From NCBI RefSeq assembly GCF_913775425.1, contig NZ_CAJYIS010000066.1, forward strand, positions 1 to 47,491: a stretch of DNA of 47,491 nt. Direction: 5' to 3'. Within the stretch, counting starts at the first letter, position 1. The number at the start of each line of letters is the position of its first letter. Position numbers and translations under genes: made by a program. Below the pieces are notes generated by a model. That model searched no databases and was not told the DNA's origin. It saw nothing but the letters and a program-made list of their open reading frames with translations. Source of the stretch: an uncultured Enterococcus sp. (GTDB taxonomy: Bacteria > Bacillota > Bacilli > Lactobacillales > Enterococcaceae). Of this stretch, positions 35,228 through 45,129 are shown one piece after another.

Positions 35228-37615
35228 TTAAATAAATGATAATGGCTCATTATCGATTGAAAGAAATAAGCCACTTCTTTGGTCTAACTGACTAGACTGC
35301 ATAATCTCTTGTAATGTTGGAACTAGATTAGGTTCTTGTTTATATTTGATGATCAATTGATAATAATAGCGATTTTTAATACGCAAGATCGCACTTGGTG
35401 TTGGTCCTAATAAACGTGCATTAGGACTTAATACTTGTGTCAGTTGTTGATAGATCTGATACATTTTTTTCGCTGCGATTTCTTCTTTTTCATGGCTTGC
35501 GACTACTTTGATTGTAAAATAGTAAGGTGGATAACCTGTTTCATGTCGAATAAACATTTCTTGTTGGTAAAATCGCTCGTAATTTTGTTGTTGTGCCAAA
35601 ATGATCGCATGATGATCCGGATTGAACGTTTGGATCACGACTTCACCTAATTTATCTGCTCGCCCTGCTCGTCCACTTACTTGGGTTAGCAATTGAAATG
35701 TGCGTTCACTTGAACGAAAATCAGGTAGATTTAATGAGGTATCGGCATTTAGCACACCTACTAATGTAATATCTGGAAAATCGAGCCCTTTGGCAATCAT
35801 TTGTGTCCCAAGTAAAATCGATGCTTTTTTTTCACCAAACTCACGTAATAGCTTTTCATGTGCTCCTTTTTTACGAGTCGTATCAACGTCCATTCGTAAA
35901 ATAGCAGCTTCTGGGAACAATTGTTGCAATTCTGCTTCGACTTTTTGCGTTCCCGTACCATAATAGCGAATCTTACTACCTTGACAGCTTGGACAACGGT
36001 TTGGGATCTGTTCTTCATGTCCACAGTAATGACATCGCATCGTTTTAGTATCCATATGCAACGTTAATGAAATGTCACAATTTGGACACGGTAGCACAAA
36101 GCCACAATCGCGACACATCACAAAAGAAGAATATCCACGGCGATTTAGCAATAAGACGATTTGTTCTTTTTTCAACAGACGATCACGAATTTTATCTTGC
36201 AGTACTCTTGAAAAAGTTTCCGTTCCTTGATAGATCATTTCTTCACGCATATCTACAATTTCGACTTGAGGTAGTAAAGCGGCTTTATTGCCACGTTTGG
36301 TTAGTTTTAAAAAGCGATAAACGCCTTTTTGTGCACGTGCTCTTGATTCTAGCGAAGGAGTCGCACTACCAAGTACAATCGGACAATCGTGATAACGTGC
36401 ACGCCAAATCGCCAAATCACGAGCATGATAGCGTGGGCTTTCTTCTTGCTTGTAACTGGCTTCATGTTCTTCATCAACAATCACTACACCAAGATTTTCT
36501 AGTGGTGCAAACACGGCTGAACGTGCCCCCACTACGACCTGTGCTTCATTACGCTCGATTTTACGCCACTCGTCGTATTTTTCCCCTTTCGATAATCCAC
36601 TATGTAATACCGCTACTGCTTCACCAAAACGGCCTTTAAACCGTTCCACCATTTGTGGCGTCAATGCGATCTCAGGAACCAACATCATGGCTGTCTGACC
36701 TTTTTCTAAGACTGAAGCAATCGTTTGGAGATAGACTTCAGTCTTACCGCTTCCTGTGATACCTTCTAGTAGAAATACTTGATGGGCTTTTGCCGCCAAA
36801 AGTTCATTTACAGCAAGGGCTTGTTCATCATTCAATACGAACGCTTGCGTTTGTTCAAACTGACGGTTGGCATAAGGATCGCGATAAGATTCGACTTCAA
36901 AAAATTCGAGCCAACCTTCTTGCTGTGCATGTTTAAGTACTGTGGCGCTAATTCCTTGTTCCGTATAAAAGCTAGCTGGCTTTTGCTCGTGACGTGTCAA
37001 TAAGTCAAGTAACTGGACTTTTCTTTTCGCACCTTTGCGGATTGTCGAGGCAAAGGTTGGAAAATTAGCTTGTGTAACCAAAGAACGAACATGACGGATC
37101 GTCCGTGCACGATTTTGTTGTTTCACTAAATAGTCGATATCAATAATCCCTTGGTCACGCCATTGTTTGATTTGATGTACAGAAACTAAAGCTTCTTCAA
37201 ATGCGATCGTTTCACCATGTTGGAATAAACGCGCGTCGCTTTCAGGATGGGCTTTAAGTCGTACGATTAGTTTTTCATACTTCGCTTTCATCACACTTGG
37301 TAACATCGTTTGCAAGCATGTGATTTTAAATGAAAATGTTTGGTTACGCATATACTCAGCTAATGCTAAAAGTTCTTTATTGATTACCGGTGCTAGATCA
37401 ATGCATCGCGTAATCGGTTTGAGCCCGCTAGTATCTGCTTGTTCATCAAACCCTACTACGAAGCCTTGGATCTGTCGATTTCCATTACCAAAGGGAACTT
37501 CTACACGCATCCCGATTTCTAGTACTTCCTTCATTTCACTTGGAATCGCATAACTAAATGGCTGATCGGTCTGTCTAGTCGGTACGTCCACAATGATTTC
37601 TGCTACTTTTTCCAT
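35228..37615 (-). CDS. priA: Primosomal protein N' (replication restart helicase PriA)
   Basis: This 795-residue 3'-5' DNA helicase restarts stalled replication forks. The N-terminal DNA-binding domain (about 1-110) is followed by helicase motifs: Walker A G-I-T-G-S-G-K-T (Lys291) and D-E-E-H. Zinc-binding cysteines lie in C-R-D-C-G-F, C-P-N-C, C-H-Y-C-G and C-P-S-C, and the C-terminal helicase lobe has S-G-R-A-G-R-A. Length is normal. It is first in an operon with def, fmt, rsmB, prpC and prkC. Confidence 0.96.
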   Translation of the reverse strand: MEKVAEIIVDVPTRQTDQPFSYAIPSEMKEVLEIGMRVEVPFGNGNRQIQGFVVGFDEQADTSGLKPITRCIDLAPVINKELLALAEYMRNQTFSFKITCLQTMLPSVMKAKYEKLIVRLKAHPESDARLFQHGETIAFEEALVSVHQIKQWRDQGIIDIDYLVKQQNRARTIRHVRSLVTQANFPTFASTIRKGAKRKVQLLDLLTRHEQKPASFYTEQGISATVLKHAQQEGWLEFFEVESYRDPYANRQFEQTQAFVLNDEQALAVNELLAAKAHQVFLLEGITGSGKTEVYLQTIASVLEKGQTAMMLVPEIALTPQMVERFKGRFGEAVAVLHSGLSKGEKYDEWRKIERNEAQVVVGARSAVFAPLENLGVVIVDEEHEASYKQEESPRYHARDLAIWRARYHDCPIVLGSATPSLESRARAQKGVYRFLKLTKRGNKAALLPQVEIVDMREEMIYQGTETFSRVLQDKIRDRLLKKEQIVLLLNRRGYSSFVMCRDCGFVLPCPNCDISLTLHMDTKTMRCHYCGHEEQIPNRCPSCQGSKIRYYGTGTQKVEAELQQLFPEAAILRMDVDTTRKKGAHEKLLREFGEKKASILLGTQMIAKGLDFPDITLVGVLNADTSLNLPDFRSSERTFQLLTQVSGRAGRADKLGEVVIQTFNPDHHAIILAQQQNYERFYQQEMFIRHETGYPPYYFTIKVVASHEKEEIAAKKMYQIYQQLTQVLSPNARLLGPTPSAILRIKNRYYYQLIIKYKQEPNLVPTLQEIMQSSQLDQRSGLFLSIDNEPLSFI

Positions 37616-37639
37616 CGAACGCCCTCCTTATCTGGCCTT

Positions 37640-37668
37640 ATTTTACTAAACTTCTTCGCGTTTGTCTT
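37640..37668 (-). promoter_or_regulatory. Candidate promoter of the priA operon
   Basis: On the minus strand AAGACA (37663-37668) and TAAAAT (37640-37645) are separated by 17 bases, 25 bases before the priA start. It lies after the terminator-like hairpin at 37706-37746, which supports a new transcript. Confidence 0.55.
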
Positions 37669-37705
37669 TAATTGACAAAAAGAACTTCACTAAGTTTCTC
37701 TAAAG

Positions 37706-37746
37706 AAAAAGAATAGACAGAGCATGGTTAGCTACCAAACTCTGTC
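37706..37746 (-). terminator. Terminator after rpoZ
   Basis: GACAGAG (37716-37722) pairs with CTCTGTC (37740-37746), with further TGGT/ACCA pairing inside. On the minus strand it is followed by TATTCTTTTTC. The T tail is interrupted, so termination may be partial. Confidence 0.6.
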
Positions 37747-37758
37747 CCCAAAAAATAA

Positions 37759-38064
37759 TTATAATTTTTGTTCTTGACGAATGCGTTGTTCTAATTCTTT
37801 TTGTTCTTGTTCTTTTTTCGCTTTGCGTTCTTCTTCTTCTAAACGAATGCGCGCGCGTTTTACTTCTGGATGTGGATCTACGATAACTGTTTCGGCATCG
37901 ATTTCTTCTAATGCTTGTCCCACACTTTTAACTGATTCGAAACTTTCCAATGTAGCGTTCGCCCCAGCATCTAGTTCATGAGCGCGTTTACTTGCTAAAA
38001 TAACTAATGAATACTTTGAATTCACACGATCCAATAATGAATCGATAGATGGTTTTAACATCAT
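37759..38064 (-). CDS. rpoZ: DNA-directed RNA polymerase subunit omega
   Basis: This 101-residue subunit helps assemble RNA polymerase around beta'. The core [10 protein letters not shown] and the A-S-K-R-A-H-E-L segment are typical. The C-terminal third is charged and probably helical, as in other lactic acid bacteria. It begins with two adjacent ATG codons; either may be used. It follows gmk by 5 bases, the usual pairing. Confidence 0.95.
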   Translation of the reverse strand: MMLKPSIDSLLDRVNSKYSLVILASKRAHELDAGANATLESFESVKSVGQALEEIDAETVIVDPHPEVKRARIRLEEEERKAKKEQEQKELEQRIRQEQKL

Positions 38065-38069
38065 ATGGT

Positions 38070-38696
<627 letters not shown>

Positions 38697-38760
38697 TCAC
38701 ACTAAAATATACTTATCGTCTATTGTGCACTTTTTTTATTGAAGTTTCAAGAACTACTTC

Positions 38761-38789
38761 ATTATAACGAGAATTTGATTAAAAAACTA
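38761..38789 (-). promoter_or_regulatory. Candidate gmk-rpoZ promoter overlapped by a hairpin
   Basis: On the minus strand TATAAT (38761-38766) has a poor -35, TAGTTT (38784-38789), 17 bases upstream. The same DNA holds an inverted repeat: GAGAA plus GATTAAA (38769-38783) with TTTAATC plus TTCTC (38791-38803), which encloses the -35. This could also be a yicC terminator without a proper T tail. Confidence 0.5.
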
Positions 38790-38813
38790 CTTTAATCCTT
38801 CTCATAATCGTTG

Positions 38814-39695
38814 TTATTCTATATTTTGGACTTGTTCACGCATTTTTTCAATCGTTGTTTTTAACGTGACGACACGATTTTTGATGTCGATACTTGTTGT
38901 TTTCGAACCGATTGTGTTGACTTCACGATTAAACTCTTGAATCAAAAAGTCTAACTCACGTCCAATCGGTGTCGCTTTTTCTAGAAGTTGTGTTAACCGC
39001 GTCAAATGCGCAGCTAAGCGGTCAAGTTCCTCATGGATATCCCCACGCTCTAATAACACAGCAACTTCAGTTAAAATCCGTGATTCGTCTACTAAATCTC
39101 CCACTCGTTGACGTAAAGCTGTGAGTAATTTTTCTTCTTGTTCTTGTTCGATGATCGTTGTTTTTAAGGTGATTGCCTGATATTCAGCTAATATTACAGC
39201 TTGTTGTGCTTTGATGGTATCAGATAACTGCTGTCCTTCACTAAGTCGATTTTTTACCAAATGCTGCAACGCTTTTTCTAACGCAAAAAGAACTAATTCC
39301 TGATAAGTAGCTAATTCTAAAGGAGTCTCATCGATTAAGATAAACTCTTCTTTTAAGACCATTTGCTCGAGTAAGTGCTCGAGATTTGGTACCGTTCCAA
39401 ATCTTAATTGGCTTTCCTTTTTGGTTTCTTCGATGATTTGCTCGATTGCATTCCAATCGATTTGAGTCGTTTTTGGTAGAGCTGTTTTTAATGCTATCGT
39501 GATATAGATATCCAATCGACCTCTAGCTATATATTCTTTGATGCTTTGACGTAAAGTACTTTCTAATTCATTTAGACGTCTTGGCATATGAAACTGACAA
39601 TCTAAAAAACGATGATTAACGCTTTTGATTTCTACAATAACACTCATTTGGTCACGTTCGACCTCACCGCGACCAAATCCTGTCATACTCTTCAC
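38814..39695 (-). CDS. yicC: YicC/YloC-family endoribonuclease
   Basis: This 293-residue protein has the conserved N-terminus K-S-M-T-G-F-G-R-G and the C-terminal helical domain ending in a long predicted coil, as in YicC/YloC, a family reported as endoribonucleases. Full family length. The start is taken as GTG 39693-39695, which puts AAGGAG about 7 bases upstream; an ATG six bases earlier sits too close to this site. It follows the PC4-like gene and precedes gmk, its usual neighbour in Firmicutes. Confidence 0.88.
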   Translation of the reverse strand: MKSMTGFGRGEVERDQMSVIVEIKSVNHRFLDCQFHMPRRLNELESTLRQSIKEYIARGRLDIYITIALKTALPKTTQIDWNAIEQIIEETKKESQLRFGTVPNLEHLLEQMVLKEEFILIDETPLELATYQELVLFALEKALQHLVKNRLSEGQQLSDTIKAQQAVILAEYQAITLKTTIIEQEQEEKLLTALRQRVGDLVDESRILTEVAVLLERGDIHEELDRLAAHLTRLTQLLEKATPIGRELDFLIQEFNREVNTIGSKTTSIDIKNRVVTLKTTIEKMREQVQNIE

Positions 39696-39710
39696 AGACA
39701 TTCTCCTTTA

Positions 39711-39926
39711 TTACATTTGTGTGATAATGGTTTTTAGGCTTGCAAATTCTTCATTCGTCAATGTAATGCCTTTTCCCATTTTTTCATGATTTGGACCCCA
39801 ATCTCGTAAATCAAACTTTGGGGGGCGACCGTTCCAACTCACTAAATTCAACTCTTTTTGCCAACCTTTGGCATTAGCTGAAAGCACGGCGATCTCTTCA
39901 ACGATCTCATAACTAAATTCGCTCAT
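39711..39926 (-). CDS. PC4/YdbC-like single-stranded DNA-binding protein
   Basis: This 71-residue protein resembles the YdbC family of lactic acid bacteria, whose fold is that of the eukaryotic transcription coactivator PC4 and which binds single-stranded nucleic acid. Conserved features are K-E-L-N-L-V-S-W-N, P-K-F-D-L-R-D-W and M-G-K-G-I-T-L-T. It lies between srtA (11 bases) and yicC, likely in the same transcript. Its cellular role is not known to me. Confidence 0.82.
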   Translation of the reverse strand: MSEFSYEIVEEIAVLSANAKGWQKELNLVSWNGRPPKFDLRDWGPNHEKMGKGITLTNEEFASLKTIITQM

Positions 39927-39937
39927 ATATTTCCTCC

Positions 39938-40651
39938 TTAATATGTATGTTGTTCCATTTGGAATGCACTCATCATCTCTTTAGTCGCATCTTTTATCGG
40001 TGTCACTGCAGTCAATTCTCCTTGCACGATAATTCGTGTGGTTGCAGAAAGATCACCACAAGTGACTAGTGTGACGATTTTTTTATTCGGTACTTCATCT
40101 AAGACTTCGATTTTAGTCGGAGCTACCCGTTGTTTATCATATGCTTTGTAAGAATAGATATTAACAAGATCAGTCAGATAGATCATATTCCCAACTTCAA
40201 ATTCTTCAAGCGGCGTAAACAATAGATCGGCACGATCGGTTCGATGACTGGCTAAAGCATAGTTTCCTTCACCCATTTTTTGTGTCTCACTAAAGGTCCC
40301 TGCTCCAAATAATAACGCTTCATTTGCTAATCCTTTGAAGATTGGTAAATTGATGCCTACGCTTGGAATCGCGATCCCACCAATAACCGGCAAGCGTTTA
40401 TTACTAAATTGTGCATCTAATACCGCTTGTGTACTTAACGGCTGTACTGCATCAAAATCAAACGTAGCTGTTTTTTTCTCATTCTCTTTGATTTCAGAAG
40501 CTGTTACCGTAGAAACATCGTATTTTGAAGTATTCCAAGACATCAATAAGTATTTGATTTGATTATTAAACACTAATGCCAATCCAATCAATAATAATAA
40601 AACGAGTAATAAATTGGTAACCCAATGTAGTACACCTTTTTTCTTTTTCAT
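39938..40651 (-). CDS. srtA: Class A sortase
   Basis: This 237-residue transpeptidase anchors LPXTG proteins to peptidoglycan. An N-terminal membrane helix (about residues 11-30) is followed by the sortase barrel with catalytic His136 (A-L-A-S-H-R), Cys198 (T-L-V-T-C-G) and Arg206 (A-T-T-R-I). The layout is the housekeeping class A. A GGAGGAG ribosome binding site precedes the ATG. An extended -10 box (TGGTAAACT, minus strand 40681-40689) may be its promoter, and a Fur-family-like palindrome lies 37 bases further upstream. Confidence 0.95.
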   Translation of the reverse strand: MKKKKGVLHWVTNLLLVLLLLIGLALVFNNQIKYLLMSWNTSKYDVSTVTASEIKENEKKTATFDFDAVQPLSTQAVLDAQFSNKRLPVIGGIAIPSVGINLPIFKGLANEALLFGAGTFSETQKMGEGNYALASHRTDRADLLFTPLEEFEVGNMIYLTDLVNIYSYKAYDKQRVAPTKIEVLDEVPNKKIVTLVTCGDLSATTRIIVQGELTAVTPIKDATKEMMSAFQMEQHTY

Positions 40652-40725
40652 CGGCTCCTCCTTTGAGTGTAGTTGTCTTTAGTTTACCATGATTTCAAGG
40701 TTTGAGTTTTATTTGTGCCCAAATA

Positions 40726-40742
40726 ATAAGAATGATTCTTAT
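40726..40742. promoter_or_regulatory. Perfect 8-1-8 palindrome resembling a Fur-family operator
   Basis: ATAAGAATGATTCTTAT is an exact inverted repeat around one central base, the form (7-1-7 core) bound by Fur, PerR and Zur. It differs from the Fur core TGATAAT at two positions per half. It lies between divergent srtA and the 253-residue gene, about 75 to 85 bases from each start codon, so it could act on either. Confidence 0.5.
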
Positions 40743-40828
40743 CTTGTAATCAAATCTTAAAATAAAACTCGAACTTTTTATTGTAGAATAGAAACTGAAG
40801 AAATACGCAAAAAAAGGGGGGATCACCT

Positions 40829-41590
40829 GTGAAGCAATCAATTTATATCCATATTGATACAACAAGTAATATTGTCATGACTAGAGGACTACAAGCTGCT
40901 GATTTTCACACAGGCATCGTACATCCCCCAAAAAATCTGCTTTTATTAAATCCCGCCTCGACTTATGGAGACTATGAAGCCCATACTGGCTTAAAAATCG
41001 TTCGTGGTGTTGATGCGGTTGAACAGTATGCGCAAATCGTTGCCAAGCAACGTTTGGGCGAGGAAAATAAATGGATCGATTTTTCTGATCTGTCCATGCT
41101 ACGCGAACTTTCTCCTTTAGAGATTTCAGAGTTACTTTATTTTGGACACACGCGTACGCATCTACGCTCTCCCTTTTTTTACAAACTACAAAATAACTTT
41201 GTTTACTTTGATCTTCCACAACGAATCTCTCGTATCTACTATCGCTATCTAGATGAGTTTTATCGTGTGTTAGCTGGAAAAATCAAACGACAAACCTTAG
41301 AGAATTTAAATGACAAACGCTCATTTTTTAAACGACCTTTGTCCATTGCTGATCTCCCTTTAGAAGTAATCAAACAAATCCATGATTATACTAAAGAAGG
41401 AATCGTGTTATCTTTTGATCAAGCAACAAAAGATACCCATGAATTTCATTTACCCTTATATCTGACGGACCAAGAATTTGCTTCAAGTAAAGAAGTACCA
41501 CTTGAACGCTATGTAGGTGAATTGAGCTATCACATAAATTCTAAAAATTGGAGTCTTACTTTAGCCGATTCCAGAGTTGCTTTTATCTAA
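40829..41590 (+). CDS. Conserved-looking protein of unknown function
   Basis: I do not recognise this 253-residue protein. It has no signal peptide and no membrane helix. Composition and codon use are like its neighbours, and the frame is full length with a strong AAAAAGGGGGG site before a GTG start, so it is very likely a real gene. The N-terminal 100 residues look beta-rich; the middle (about 130-170) is basic and helical; the C-terminal 60 residues are again beta-rich. It is alone on its strand, divergent from srtA across a Fur-like palindrome and convergent with cydC across a long hairpin. No function is proposed. Confidence 0.75.
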   Translation: MKQSIYIHIDTTSNIVMTRGLQAADFHTGIVHPPKNLLLLNPASTYGDYEAHTGLKIVRGVDAVEQYAQIVAKQRLGEENKWIDFSDLSMLRELSPLEISELLYFGHTRTHLRSPFFYKLQNNFVYFDLPQRISRIYYRYLDEFYRVLAGKIKRQTLENLNDKRSFFKRPLSIADLPLEVIKQIHDYTKEGIVLSFDQATKDTHEFHLPLYLTDQEFASSKEVPLERYVGELSYHINSKNWSLTLADSRVAFI

Positions 41591-41667
41591 AAAAAACATC
41601 GCTAGATATTGCGTTTAAAGCACCTGAATTCCAGTGTTTTAAACGAATATCTGTTAGCGATGTTTTT
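41588..41667. terminator. Long bidirectional terminator between the unknown gene and cydC
   Basis: AACATCGCTA (41595-41604) pairs with TAGCGATGTT (41655-41664), GATATT with AATATC, and CGTTTAAA with TTTAAACG, giving a nearly unbroken stem of almost 30 pairs. A runs lead in and T runs follow, on both strands. It would end both convergent transcripts. It is not related in sequence to the dispersed element. Confidence 0.88.
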
Positions 41668-43413
41668 TTATCGTCCTTCATCGATTGCTTTTAATTTACG
41701 ATATCTTGGACTTGTTTCCAATAATTCTTTTGGTGAACCTGACAATTCTAATTGACCGTTCTCAATAAAGATCACTCGTTGCATCTGATCGATCCCTTGC
41801 AAATGATGCGTGATCCAAATCACTGTTTTATCTGATAATTGACTAAAGAACGTATCGATCAAGGCTTGCTCAGTAATTGGATCAAGACCGACTGTGGGTT
41901 CATCTAATAAAACAATTGGTGTGTCCTTTAATAAAATTCTAGCTAAAGCCATTCGATGGCGTTCACCACCAGAAAAACGCAAACCAGCTTCATCGACCAT
42001 CGTGTGTAACCCCTCAGGTAGACGTTTTACTAGATTTTTTAATCCGACACGATCTAAAACGTCCCAGACTTCATCCTCACTAGCTTCTTCGTTACCTAGG
42101 CGTAGATTGTTTAAAATGGTTGTTCGAAACAGATAAGGTGTTTGTTGGATCACTCCAACTACTTCTGCGATTGCATCACCCAATTGACTAGTCGGTACAC
42201 CGGCTAAAGTTACCTGACCAGTAGTAGGAACTAGGTCTCCACGAATCAGTGAAGCCAGAGTGCTTTTTCCTGAACCACTTCGTCCTAGGATCGCGATCTT
42301 TTGCCCTTTAGGAATCTTAAGTTCGAGATGATCTAAAACAAGTTTTGATTCATTGGGATAATGAAACGTAACGTCTTCTACGCGAATATCGAGCTGTTGA
42401 TTTTCAGGAAGCGCTACAGGAGTCACTTCAGCTTTTTCTTCTAAATGATTTAAACGATCTAAAGAATCTTTATAGATATTCGTTTCTTGCGCTGCATCTG
42501 ATAAGACGGCAAATGCATCGACCAATGGAAACAAGCTCAATACAAAAGCTGCAATCCAGTTAGCAGCTCCACCATGATCGCCCACAAAACGCTGACTCGT
42601 CCACAAAATCAAACTAATCGCGATCAATCCGATATACAGTTGCAAAATAAAATTACGAACTCGATTAAAATGGCGCAATTCATTTTGAACATCGTAAAGC
42701 TGTTGCTCATTTTCAACATAACTACTTACGTAATCTTGACTACGCTGACTAAAAATCCAGTCAGAAACCCCCATTACATTATCCGTCAAATCTGTATATA
42801 GAGCATTTTTGACTTGTTTTTCTTTTTCTTGACGTGCACCGTTTAATAATACTGAATACAAAGGAAAGACAAATACCAATACAAACAATAACAACGCCAT
42901 CACTAACGCGAACCAGAGAGAATAAAATCCTAATCCGATCACGACGAAAGCATATAAGATCCAAGCAATGATCGTTGGGAAAACCGTTCTTAGATATAAA
43001 TTTTCGATATGATTGATATCTTCTGCCAATAGACCTAAAATATCGCCAATCTTAAAATTGCGTTTAAAGAAAATCGCATCTTTTTCAAGCACTGTATATA
43101 ATTTTAAACGCAGTGTCGATGTTAAACGCAACACCCAGTTATGACTGGTCAACCGTTCAATATAACGAAAGACCGGACGACCAATCCCGAAAGCACGAGT
43201 TAACACAATGGGAATATAGATCAACAAAATATTCTCCGGAATCGAAGCAGCCCGACTGATCAAATACCCCGAGACAAACATCAATGCGCCCGCGCAAAAG
43301 AACGTCATAAAGCCTAAAAACAAAGCTAAATATAAAGAACGTTTATATTGATGCAAAAAAGGTTTCACCCAAGTATCTTTTTCAAAAGCCTTAAATAGAG
43401 GAATTTTAGGCAT
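41668..43413 (-). CDS. cydC: Heterodimeric thiol exporter ABC subunit CydC
   Basis: This 581-residue half transporter has six membrane segments (about 20-310) and an ATPase domain with Walker A G-R-S-G-S-G-K-S-T, signature R-F-S-G-G-E-R-H and Walker B V-L-L-D-E-P-T-V-G. With CydD it exports cysteine or glutathione (and may bind haem), which is needed to assemble cytochrome bd. It overlaps cydD by 8 bases. It ends the cydABDC-ordered operon. Confidence 0.93.
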   Translation of the reverse strand: MPKIPLFKAFEKDTWVKPFLHQYKRSLYLALFLGFMTFFCAGALMFVSGYLISRAASIPENILLIYIPIVLTRAFGIGRPVFRYIERLTSHNWVLRLTSTLRLKLYTVLEKDAIFFKRNFKIGDILGLLAEDINHIENLYLRTVFPTIIAWILYAFVVIGLGFYSLWFALVMALLLFVLVFVFPLYSVLLNGARQEKEKQVKNALYTDLTDNVMGVSDWIFSQRSQDYVSSYVENEQQLYDVQNELRHFNRVRNFILQLYIGLIAISLILWTSQRFVGDHGGAANWIAAFVLSLFPLVDAFAVLSDAAQETNIYKDSLDRLNHLEEKAEVTPVALPENQQLDIRVEDVTFHYPNESKLVLDHLELKIPKGQKIAILGRSGSGKSTLASLIRGDLVPTTGQVTLAGVPTSQLGDAIAEVVGVIQQTPYLFRTTILNNLRLGNEEASEDEVWDVLDRVGLKNLVKRLPEGLHTMVDEAGLRFSGGERHRMALARILLKDTPIVLLDEPTVGLDPITEQALIDTFFSQLSDKTVIWITHHLQGIDQMQRVIFIENGQLELSGSPKELLETSPRYRKLKAIDEGR

Positions 43414-45127
43414 CTAGATCCCTCCTCATTTGTTTAGTTAGTTCATAAAAATGGCCTCGTTTTGCTGTCAGTTCAGCAAAACTACCTTGCTCAACTACAT
43501 GTCCAGCTTCTAATACCAAGATATGATCCATCTGATGCATCCAATGCAAGCGATGCGTAGCAAAAAAGACAAGTCGATTCTCCATTAACGGTAGCATTCT
43601 TTCTTTAATCTCTACTTCTGTTTCAATATCTAAATGCGCTGTAGGTTCATCTAATAACAAGATGCGGCGTTCTTTATCTAAAAAGGCCCTAGCTAGCGCG
43701 ATCCTTTGAGCCTGGCCTCCACTTAGTGCTCTTGCACCGTCTCCGATCTGAGTGTTTAATCCTTCGGGTAATTCCGCAACCAATTCCGTCAAACCAGCGA
43801 CTTTGATGGCTTCTTCGATCGCATCAGGGGTTGCATCGGGTGTATAAAACGTAATATTTTCTAGTAAAGACAATTGGAAAATATATGGATTTTGTGGAAT
43901 ATAAAGCATTTGTTTTTGCCAATCAGATTGCGCCAGACTCGCTACAGATACACCATCAATTTTGATTTCTCCCTCATTTGGTGATAAAAAACCACTCAAT
44001 AAGTCAATCAAAGTTGATTTCCCTGAACCACTCATTCCAATAATTCCGACTTTTTGTACACCTTTCAAAGATAGATCAAAAGGATATAATGTTGGATTTT
44101 CATCATAGGCAAATGTGATGTGCTCCAATTCGAGTGTCGTTTGTTGATTGACTTCTGCCAAAGCTTTCTTTTCAACTTCGATTTCTGGTAATTCTAGTAC
44201 TTCTCTAATTGCTGTCATCGCATTTTTACCATCTAGCGTTGCATGGTAATCACTTGAAAAATCACGTACTGGTAAAAAATATTCTGGAGATAAGATCAGT
44301 ACTGTCAATGCGGGGAATAATAAGATCCCTTCATTGATCAAACGTAAACCAAGTAAAACGGCAACGATCGCTACAGATAAAGTAGTAAAAAAATCTAAAG
44401 CAAAAGTCGATAAAATCCCAATACGCAATGTGCTCATGGTCGCTTTACGAAATTCTTCACTGGTATTGTAGATACTTTTTCCATAGCGTTTACTCAACCC
44501 AAAAATCTTCAAGGTATCGATCCCACGTAACGAATCGATAAAATGGTTCGACAATACTTGAAAAGCGTGGTACTGACGATCGGCTTTAGCCTGTGCTGCA
44601 TATCCTAAAATAATCATAAATACGATAATCAAAGGAAAAACCAAAATCAATACGACACCAGATTCCCAATCTAATAAAAAAACTACGGCCAAGATCATCC
44701 AAGGAATGATCATCATATTCATGACTTTCGCTAAAATCAAATGAATATAATTTTCTACTTTAGAAATCCCTTCTAAAGCCATCGTGATCACATTTCCAGT
44801 TCCTTGTTCTTGTACTAACGTAGGTCCTACACGAAATATTTTTTGCAGTAAATCATGTCGTAGATTTTTTGCTTGTTCCTGAGCAAAGCGATCCAATAAT
44901 TTGTCTCTTAAATAAGTGACTGCATGCCTTGCTGCATAACAAACAAAAAAAGCTACCATCATGAGTAGTTGTGCGCTTAATTTTTGCCCTTCCCATAATC
45001 GAGTGATCACTGTTGCAAGCGTATAAGCTTGTCCAATTATAAAGAGAGCTTGCAAGATAGCATATCCTGCAAGCACTCCCATGATCTTACGAATGTTGGG
45101 CAAGCGCATAATCGCTTTATCAATCAT
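43406..45127 (-). CDS. cydD: Heterodimeric thiol exporter ABC subunit CydD
   Basis: This 573-residue half transporter has an N-terminal six-helix domain and an ATPase domain with Walker A G-M-S-G-S-G-K-S-T, signature A-L-S-G-G-Q-A-Q and Walker B L-L-L-D-E-P-T-A-H. It lies 2 bases after cydB and overlaps cydC, so assembly factor and oxidase are made together. The assignment of D before C follows gene order and similarity; the two subunits are paralogues and could be swapped in naming. Confidence 0.92.
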   Translation of the reverse strand: MIDKAIMRLPNIRKIMGVLAGYAILQALFIIGQAYTLATVITRLWEGQKLSAQLLMMVAFFVCYAARHAVTYLRDKLLDRFAQEQAKNLRHDLLQKIFRVGPTLVQEQGTGNVITMALEGISKVENYIHLILAKVMNMMIIPWMILAVVFLLDWESGVVLILVFPLIIVFMIILGYAAQAKADRQYHAFQVLSNHFIDSLRGIDTLKIFGLSKRYGKSIYNTSEEFRKATMSTLRIGILSTFALDFFTTLSVAIVAVLLGLRLINEGILLFPALTVLILSPEYFLPVRDFSSDYHATLDGKNAMTAIREVLELPEIEVEKKALAEVNQQTTLELEHITFAYDENPTLYPFDLSLKGVQKVGIIGMSGSGKSTLIDLLSGFLSPNEGEIKIDGVSVASLAQSDWQKQMLYIPQNPYIFQLSLLENITFYTPDATPDAIEEAIKVAGLTELVAELPEGLNTQIGDGARALSGGQAQRIALARAFLDKERRILLLDEPTAHLDIETEVEIKERMLPLMENRLVFFATHRLHWMHQMDHILVLEAGHVVEQGSFAELTAKRGHFYELTKQMRRDLDA

Positions 45128-45129
45128 TC

